Origin: an uncultured Bacilli bacterium
GTDB taxonomy: Bacteria > Bacillota_I > Bacilli_A > RF39 > UBA660
Assembly (NCBI GenBank): GCA_934162425.1
Contig: CAKPIS010000001.1
Coordinates: 62,001-126,000 of the forward strand
Direction: 5' to 3'
Length of the DNA stretch: 64,000 nucleotides
Part shown: positions 59,651-64,000 of the stretch, in pieces
How the letters are laid out: the number at the start of each line of letters is the position of its first letter
Position numbering within the stretch: the first letter of the stretch is position 1
Program-made: the position numbers and the translations under genes
The notes under the pieces: generated by a model
Database searches by the model: none
Seen by the model: only the letters and a program-made list of their open reading frames with translations
What the model was told of the DNA's origin: nothing

Positions 59651-61003
59651 TTAATCTTTACAATTGCATTTATGATTGCATGAACACTCGTCATCACACT
59701 TAGAGTTATCATCATGACAATCACAGTCACTAACATCAGATAAATTCTCATCTAAATAATAAATTAATGCATCAATATTAACTATTTCTTCTGTTTTAGT
59801 CTTATTGTTTTTAATCTTAACTTCGTTATTTTCTAAATCACTACTATTTAAAACTATGGTAAATTTTGAATTTAGTCTATCAGCTTGTTTAAAACCAGCC
59901 TTTAAGCTTCTATTTAAGTAATCTGTTTCTACTATAAATCCACTCATTCTTAAAAGATTAGTTAAATAAGCAGCATATTTTTTTTCATCATCATTTACAT
60001 ATAACAAGAATAAATCTACACTATTATTTATAGGTATATCAATGCCTTCTTTTTCTAGTGCAAGCATTAGTCTATCAAAACCTGCAGCGAAACCAACACC
60101 TGGTACACTAGGACCTCCTAATTGTTCTACCATGCCATTATATCTTCCACCACCACCAATTACGTTTTGAGCACCAAATCCTTCTACTTTAGCTTCTATT
60201 TCAAATACAGTATGATTATAATAGTCAAGTCCTCTTACTATACTAGGATTAACTTCATACTCTACATTCATAATTTCTAAATACTCTTTTACTTTATCAA
60301 ATCTTTCTTTAGATTCATCATTTAAATAGTCTATTGTTTTAGGTGTATTCTTCATTAGTTTACTTTCTGAATCAACTTTACAATCAAGTATTCTAAGTGG
60401 ATTTTTCTCTAATCTTTCCTTGCAGTCTTCACATAACTCATCTATATGTGGTTTAAAGTGATTAATTAAAGCTTCTCTATAGTCTTCTCTTGATTTTTTG
60501 TCTCCAAGTGAGTTAATATTTACTTTTATTTCTTTTAGTCCTAATATTTTATAGATATTAACTGCAAGTGATATAACTTCTGCATCTGATAAAGGATCAT
60601 CTGTTCCAATTAATTCATAACCAAACTGAGTAAGTTCTCTATATCTACCTGCTTGTGGTCTTTCATAACGATACATAGGACAGTTATAATATAATTTTGT
60701 TGGCTTATTATTATCACCATACATTTTATTTTCAATATAACTTCTAACAACTCCTGCAGTACCCTCTGGTCTAAGCGTCATATTTCTTCCACCACGATCT
60801 GTAAAGTCATATGTTTCTTTAGTTACGATATCAGATGTTTCACCAACACCCCTATGAAATAATTCACTAGATTCAAAAACTGGAACTCTAATAAAATTAT
60901 AATTATATTTTTCCATAACCTCATCAATTACTTTTGAAACATATTGCCATCTTTTAGCTTCTACTCCATAAATGTCTTTCGTTCCTTTTGGCTTAGTTAT
61001 CAT
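59651..61003 (-). CDS. hisS: Histidyl-tRNA synthetase with Cys-rich C-terminal tail
   Basis: Class II synthetase charging tRNA-His. 450 residues. The start TKPKGTKDIYGVEAKRWQYV, motif 2 (LRPEGTAGVVRSY, PMYRYERPQAGRYRELTQFGYE) and the HisA motif GLDYYNHTVFE are typical, and motif 3 is GVGFAAGFDRLMLAL. The anticodon-binding domain ends near residue 415. About 30 further residues contain eight Cys and two His among Asp/Asn/Lys (CDCHDD..., CDDECSCNHKCNC), which is not part of standard HisRS and looks like a metal-binding tail. AAAGGAGG precedes the ATG. The operon is led by a T-box. Confidence 0.96.
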   Translation of the reverse strand: MITKPKGTKDIYGVEAKRWQYVSKVIDEVMEKYNYNFIRVPVFESSELFHRGVGETSDIVTKETYDFTDRGGRNMTLRPEGTAGVVRSYIENKMYGDNNKPTKLYYNCPMYRYERPQAGRYRELTQFGYELIGTDDPLSDAEVISLAVNIYKILGLKEIKVNINSLGDKKSREDYREALINHFKPHIDELCEDCKERLEKNPLRILDCKVDSESKLMKNTPKTIDYLNDESKERFDKVKEYLEIMNVEYEVNPSIVRGLDYYNHTVFEIEAKVEGFGAQNVIGGGGRYNGMVEQLGGPSVPGVGFAAGFDRLMLALEKEGIDIPINNSVDLFLLYVNDDEKKYAAYLTNLLRMSGFIVETDYLNRSLKAGFKQADRLNSKFTIVLNSSDLENNEVKIKNNKTKTEEIVNIDALIYYLDENLSDVSDCDCHDDNSKCDDECSCNHKCNCKD

Positions 61004-61017
61004 TTTATTCCTCCTTT

Positions 61018-61166
61018 TTAAACAAAAAAGAGCCCTTATTTATAGGGATGAACTTATATTGTCCACGGTACCACCCTATTTCACTTAAAGTGCTCTTTTA
61101 TTAATATATTTAAGTTGTCATGTTTTTATTTATATTGTAAGCTGTCACTTCTTACTAAAAACATAA
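61018..61166 (-). promoter_or_regulatory. T-box riboswitch leader of the hisS operon
   Basis: On the minus strand the leader contains AATAGGGTGGTACCGTGG, the diagnostic T-box antiterminator bulge. Downstream, CCCTAT...AGGGCTC and a long T run before hisS form the terminator; AAAGAGC upstream can pair with the later GCTCTTT. Upstream, ATGTTTTT/AAAAACAT encloses a GTAAG/CTTAC hairpin, a stem I much shorter than usual. Uncharged tRNA would favour readthrough. The specifier codon is not certain. Confidence 0.9.
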
Positions 61167-61170
61167 CTAT

Positions 61171-61199
61171 ATTTTATTACAATAAATTCTTTTAGTCAA
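61171..61199 (-). promoter_or_regulatory. Promoter of the hisS operon
   Basis: On the minus strand: TTGACT, a 17-bp spacer, then TAAAAT. The predicted start is a few bases before the T-box leader. Confidence 0.7.
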
Positions 61200-61208
61200 G
61201 TAGCTTAT

Positions 61209-62939
61209 TTATCTAAATCCTCCACCACCAGAGCCTCCTCCAAATGAGCCTCCGCCTCCACCTCCGGAAGAGAATCCTCCTCCACCAGATGAATAACTTT
61301 CAGCTCTAGCTCTTGATGATTCAGCACTATTTATACTAACATAGCTAAATGTATTTATGAATATAAAATCATCATAAGAATATCCATACTGATTATTTTC
61401 AATTATTTCTGGATACAATTTTTTGAATTGTTTAGCAACCTTATTTGCAATACCAAGTATTTGTGCATATATTAAATAATATTCCCATAAATTAACTTCT
61501 ATTGCTTCTCTATCATCTATTCTTGAAAATTCTTCTAAGAAGTTCTTTAACCCTTTTAATTTAATAGCTTCATTTTTAAGTGATTCATTTACGTTATATT
61601 TAATAGATGTAAATACCTTAAATTTAGTTATTTCCTCAGTTGTTATAGTATTATCATTAATATATTTTTTTGTTTGATAATCAAGTACACTATCAAACCA
61701 ATCAAATATCTTTTCGTAGTTATCGCCACACCATTTATTAAATTCATTTGTCTCTAAAATGCCATCTTTACTTGCTTCATACATCATGTTAAATAATTTA
61801 GTTTCCAACTCATTTTCAAACGAGACATCTCTTTTTAATACAACTGCTGTTTCTTCTTTTTCTTTAAATAGTTTTTTTGTTTGTACTTTAGTTATTTCTA
61901 TCTTCTTTTCCATTAACCATTTAAGTAGTATTGCTCCTAATACATCTGTTTTTTTTCTATTTAATCTATAACTTTCTGCAATCCAGTTAGTTTTATATAT
62001 ATCTTTATCAAATGGTATATCACGAACGTTTGGAATATCTTTTGGCAATTTTTTACCATCTTTTCCAAAATTAAGACTATAAGTTCCTATATTACTACCA
62101 GCATTTTTAGCTTTCATAATAATTCCAAGAAATATCATTGCAAATATAGTGAACAAAAAAATAAATTCAACTATATTCATAGTGTTAAAATCGCTATTAT
62201 AATTGCCACTATTTTCTGTGTATTTAATAGCTCCTTCCTCAGCCATTTTATGATAATAATCAAAGTTATTATCTAAAGTGTTATAAGTATTAAACGTACC
62301 CTTATCAAATTTAACTAGTATAGTCATATATTCATTACTAGAAAGTGTTCCTTCAGAATTCATTTCTATATAGCCATCGTATACATAAGCTGTTGCTCCG
62401 TATTTTCCATATCCCCAAACAGGTAATTCATTACTAAAATATTTATTAGAATATATTTTAATATGTACGTTTTCTGGTTTTGATGATAAATTATAAGGCA
62501 CTAAAGTCCAATATATCATATCTGCATCAGTTAAAGTTGCAACAAATCCCTCTATATCATAATTTAATGTATACTTATGATTACCATATTTTGATATACC
62601 AAAACATAACTCTAGTCCTTCTGATACATAATTTATACCATTTTTATATGCTTTATCTTTAAATGAGCCTTCTGTATTCCAATTATCTTGAAATTTATAT
62701 TGCACTTTATTTTCACTAACCTTAAAATTAGTTATTTTAGCATTACCAATATTAAAATAAGGCTTATACCCTTCAGTTCCACTATCTAATGATGCAGACC
62801 ATTTTTCTGTTACATGAGCTGTTCCGTTATCATCAATATTAATATCCATATCTATTTTATTTATAGTATTTGCTTTTACTATAACAGGGAATATAAATAT
62901 TATTAAAAAAAGTGAAATTGTTTTAAATATCTTTTTCAT
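61209..62939 (-). CDS. DUF2207 membrane protein with Gly-rich C-terminus
   Basis: 576 residues. A signal peptide (residues 3-22) leads to the extracellular DUF2207 beta domain (INKIDMDINIDDNGTAHVTEKW, typical start), a TM helix near 255-275, a cytoplasmic helical region (NWIAESYRLNRKKTDVLGAILLKWL, family-typical) and a final stretch of Ser/Gly repeats (SSGGGGFSSGG). The second TM pair seen in many homologues is not evident here. The family is widespread and uncharacterised, and commonly sits beside LemA, as here (lemA is upstream on the same strand). Confidence 0.87.
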   Translation of the reverse strand: MKKIFKTISLFLIIFIFPVIVKANTINKIDMDINIDDNGTAHVTEKWSASLDSGTEGYKPYFNIGNAKITNFKVSENKVQYKFQDNWNTEGSFKDKAYKNGINYVSEGLELCFGISKYGNHKYTLNYDIEGFVATLTDADMIYWTLVPYNLSSKPENVHIKIYSNKYFSNELPVWGYGKYGATAYVYDGYIEMNSEGTLSSNEYMTILVKFDKGTFNTYNTLDNNFDYYHKMAEEGAIKYTENSGNYNSDFNTMNIVEFIFLFTIFAMIFLGIIMKAKNAGSNIGTYSLNFGKDGKKLPKDIPNVRDIPFDKDIYKTNWIAESYRLNRKKTDVLGAILLKWLMEKKIEITKVQTKKLFKEKEETAVVLKRDVSFENELETKLFNMMYEASKDGILETNEFNKWCGDNYEKIFDWFDSVLDYQTKKYINDNTITTEEITKFKVFTSIKYNVNESLKNEAIKLKGLKNFLEEFSRIDDREAIEVNLWEYYLIYAQILGIANKVAKQFKKLYPEIIENNQYGYSYDDFIFINTFSYVSINSAESSRARAESYSSGGGGFSSGGGGGGSFGGGSGGGGFR

Positions 62940-62955
62940 TAACTTACTCTCCTTA

Positions 62956-62982
62956 TATAAAAAGTCTACTTTATAGTAGACT
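62956..62982 (-). terminator. Hairpin after lemA
   Basis: AGTCTACT/AGTAGACT perfect 8-bp stem with a four-base loop; on the minus strand it runs into TTTTT. It may limit transcription into the DUF2207 gene. Confidence 0.75.
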
Positions 62983-63532
62983 AAAATTTAACTTGTACGT
63001 TTTTTCTTTCTTCTTCAGTTGCTTCAAAGAATGTCATAGGTTTAAATCCAAATATATTAGCTACTATATTTGATGGAAACATCTCAATTTTATTTTGATA
63101 AGTCATAACTGTATCATTATAAAATTGTCTTGCAAAACGTATCTTCTCTTCAATTTCCTTTAAGCTTGCCTGTAAATCCATGAAATTTTGATTAGCTTTT
63201 AAATCTGGATAACTTTCAGCTAAAGCGAATATTTTACTAATTGCATTTGACATTTCACTTGAAGCCTTCATCTCTTCTTCATTTGTTTTAGCATTATTAA
63301 TTTTATTTCTAGCTTCTATAACTGCATTTAAAGTCTCTTTTTCATGTTTAGCATAACCTTTTACGCATTCAACTAAATTAGGTACTAAATCATTTCTATT
63401 TTTTAATACAACGTCTATTTGAGACCATGCATCTTTCACCTTGTTTCTTAAATTAACAAGTGAGTTATATGAACTCATAAAATATAATGCTATTAAAACA
63501 ACAACGACCAAAATAATTATTAATACTGACAT
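62981..63532 (-). CDS. lemA: LemA-family protein
   Basis: 183 residues: a single N-terminal TM helix (LIIILVVVVLIALYFMSSYNSL) and a helical bundle with the LemA signatures NKVKDAWSQIDVVLKNRNDLVPNLVE, ESYPDLKANQNFMDLQASLKEIEEKI and RQFYNDTVMTYQNKIEMFPSNIVA. The C-terminus ends in ATEEERKNVQVKF. The role of the family is unknown. An AGGAGG site precedes the ATG. It is paired with a DUF2207 gene, separated by a terminator-like hairpin. Confidence 0.95.
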   Translation of the reverse strand: MSVLIIILVVVVLIALYFMSSYNSLVNLRNKVKDAWSQIDVVLKNRNDLVPNLVECVKGYAKHEKETLNAVIEARNKINNAKTNEEEMKASSEMSNAISKIFALAESYPDLKANQNFMDLQASLKEIEEKIRFARQFYNDTVMTYQNKIEMFPSNIVANIFGFKPMTFFEATEEERKNVQVKF

Positions 63533-63589
63533 ACAATCCCTCCTATATTTATAGTATAAATTATTATTTAATAAAAATAAAGTATTTTA

Positions 63590-64000
63590 TTAATTTTTTT
63601 CTTTATAATGTAAAATCTTATCTTTTATACTTTCTTTATATGTTTTAAAAATAGACATTATTACTATTAAAACTGGAATAGATATAAATATTCCAAACAT
63701 GCCAAAAAGAGAGCCGATACACACTGAAATTATAGTTAATATAGTAGGTATTTTATTTGTTTTATTATATACTTTAGGAGATATTATATAACTATCTATA
63801 TTAGTAAATATAATCATTACTATAATAGTTAAAATAAATAGTTTTTTTGATGTAATAAACGCTGTAATAAGAGCTAAAAAGCCAGTTATTATTCCTCCAA
63901 AGACTGGTATTACAGTAGTAACTGATGCTAAAAAGCCTATAAGTAAAAAGTTAGGATGCCCAATAAGCATAAAAATAATAGTATATTCAAATAACTGTAT
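63590..64000 (-). CDS. AI-2E family transporter-like membrane protein, N-terminal part outside the window
   Basis: C-terminal 137 residues of a multi-pass membrane protein; the frame is open through the window edge. The last three TM helices and the motifs ASVTTVIPVFGGIITGFLALI, IDSYIISPKVYNK and IGSLFGMFGIFISIPVLIVI are typical of the AI-2E/YdiK/PerM family. Members export small molecules or act as ion antiporters; the substrate is unknown. Confidence 0.88.
   Translation of the reverse strand: MQLFEYTIIFMLIGHPNFLLIGFLASVTTVIPVFGGIITGFLALITAFITSKKLFILTIIVMIIFTNIDSYIISPKVYNKTNKIPTILTIISVCIGSLFGMFGIFISIPVLIVIMSIFKTYKESIKDKILHYKEKN

Overview
The window is about 75% A+T. It uses the standard genetic code: TGG encodes Trp, and TGA works as a stop in many overlapping ATGA and GTGA gene junctions. 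It comes from a low-GC Gram-positive bacterium, shown by a PolC-type polymerase, a T-box leader, the order hisS-aspS-6S RNA-tcdA-rarA, and an rpsU-yqfC-yqfD-ybeY-dgkA cluster like that of Bacillus. The composition suggests an uncultured gut Bacilli/Erysipelotrichia-type lineage, but that placement is inference. At least seven sporulation-family genes are present (spoIIIAH, gerE, gerM, yqfC, yqfD, spoIVB, spoIIM), so the lineage sporulates or did so recently.

Layout. 1-2.7 kb: a type IV pilus/competence ATPase (cut by the window edge) and two prepilin-like genes. 2.9-7.5 kb: polC. 7.6-8.1 kb: a RelB-like antitoxin with a YoeB toxin broken by one in-frame stop. 8.2-12.8 kb: a compact Tad (Flp-type) pilus operon. 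12.9-17.8 kb: two membrane proteins with a GRP (AT-hook-like) N-terminus, YetF and YfhO. 17.9-20.3 kb: two linked coiled-coil proteins of unknown role. 20.4-22.3 kb: spoIIIAH, gerE, gerM and tRNA-Arg(UCU). 22.35-24.9 kb: a truncated lipid kinase joined head to head with a truncated peptidase-containing ABC exporter, followed by two bacteriocin-like leader peptides. 25-28.5 kb: rpsU to the dgkA pair. 28.5-33.5 kb: a methyltransferase, xseAB, a nucleotidyltransferase and spoIVB. 33.6-42.4 kb: a surface-protein island with a prepilin, two large GRP-motif membrane proteins carrying papain-like C-terminal domains and a repeated domain not recognised here, and a lipoprotein. 42.4-46.6 kb: small proteins and a nucleotide-salvage-like group. 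47-49 kb: spoIIM, an HTH protein and a dif site. 49.3-64 kb: mostly minus-strand housekeeping genes (ZIP transporter, phosphoesterase, phosphohexomutase, XerD, TcdA, 6S RNA, AspRS, HisRS, LemA), with rarA on the plus strand.

The main architectural result is a 28-bp site at 48944-48971 that closely resembles the known dif sites. It lies where gene orientation switches from almost all plus on the left to almost all minus on the right. This is what is expected at the replication terminus, so the window probably spans the end of both replichores.

The best candidate for an undescribed system is the 33.6-42.4 kb island. Its membrane proteins share a cytoplasmic GRP motif with two proteins next to the Tad locus. 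They carry extracellular repeats marked by YYRW and RSG motifs, end in Cys-His-Asp papain-like domains, and two of the genes share a 41-bp promoter block. The bacteriocin/exporter locus at the 22.66 kb junction is the second region to examine.
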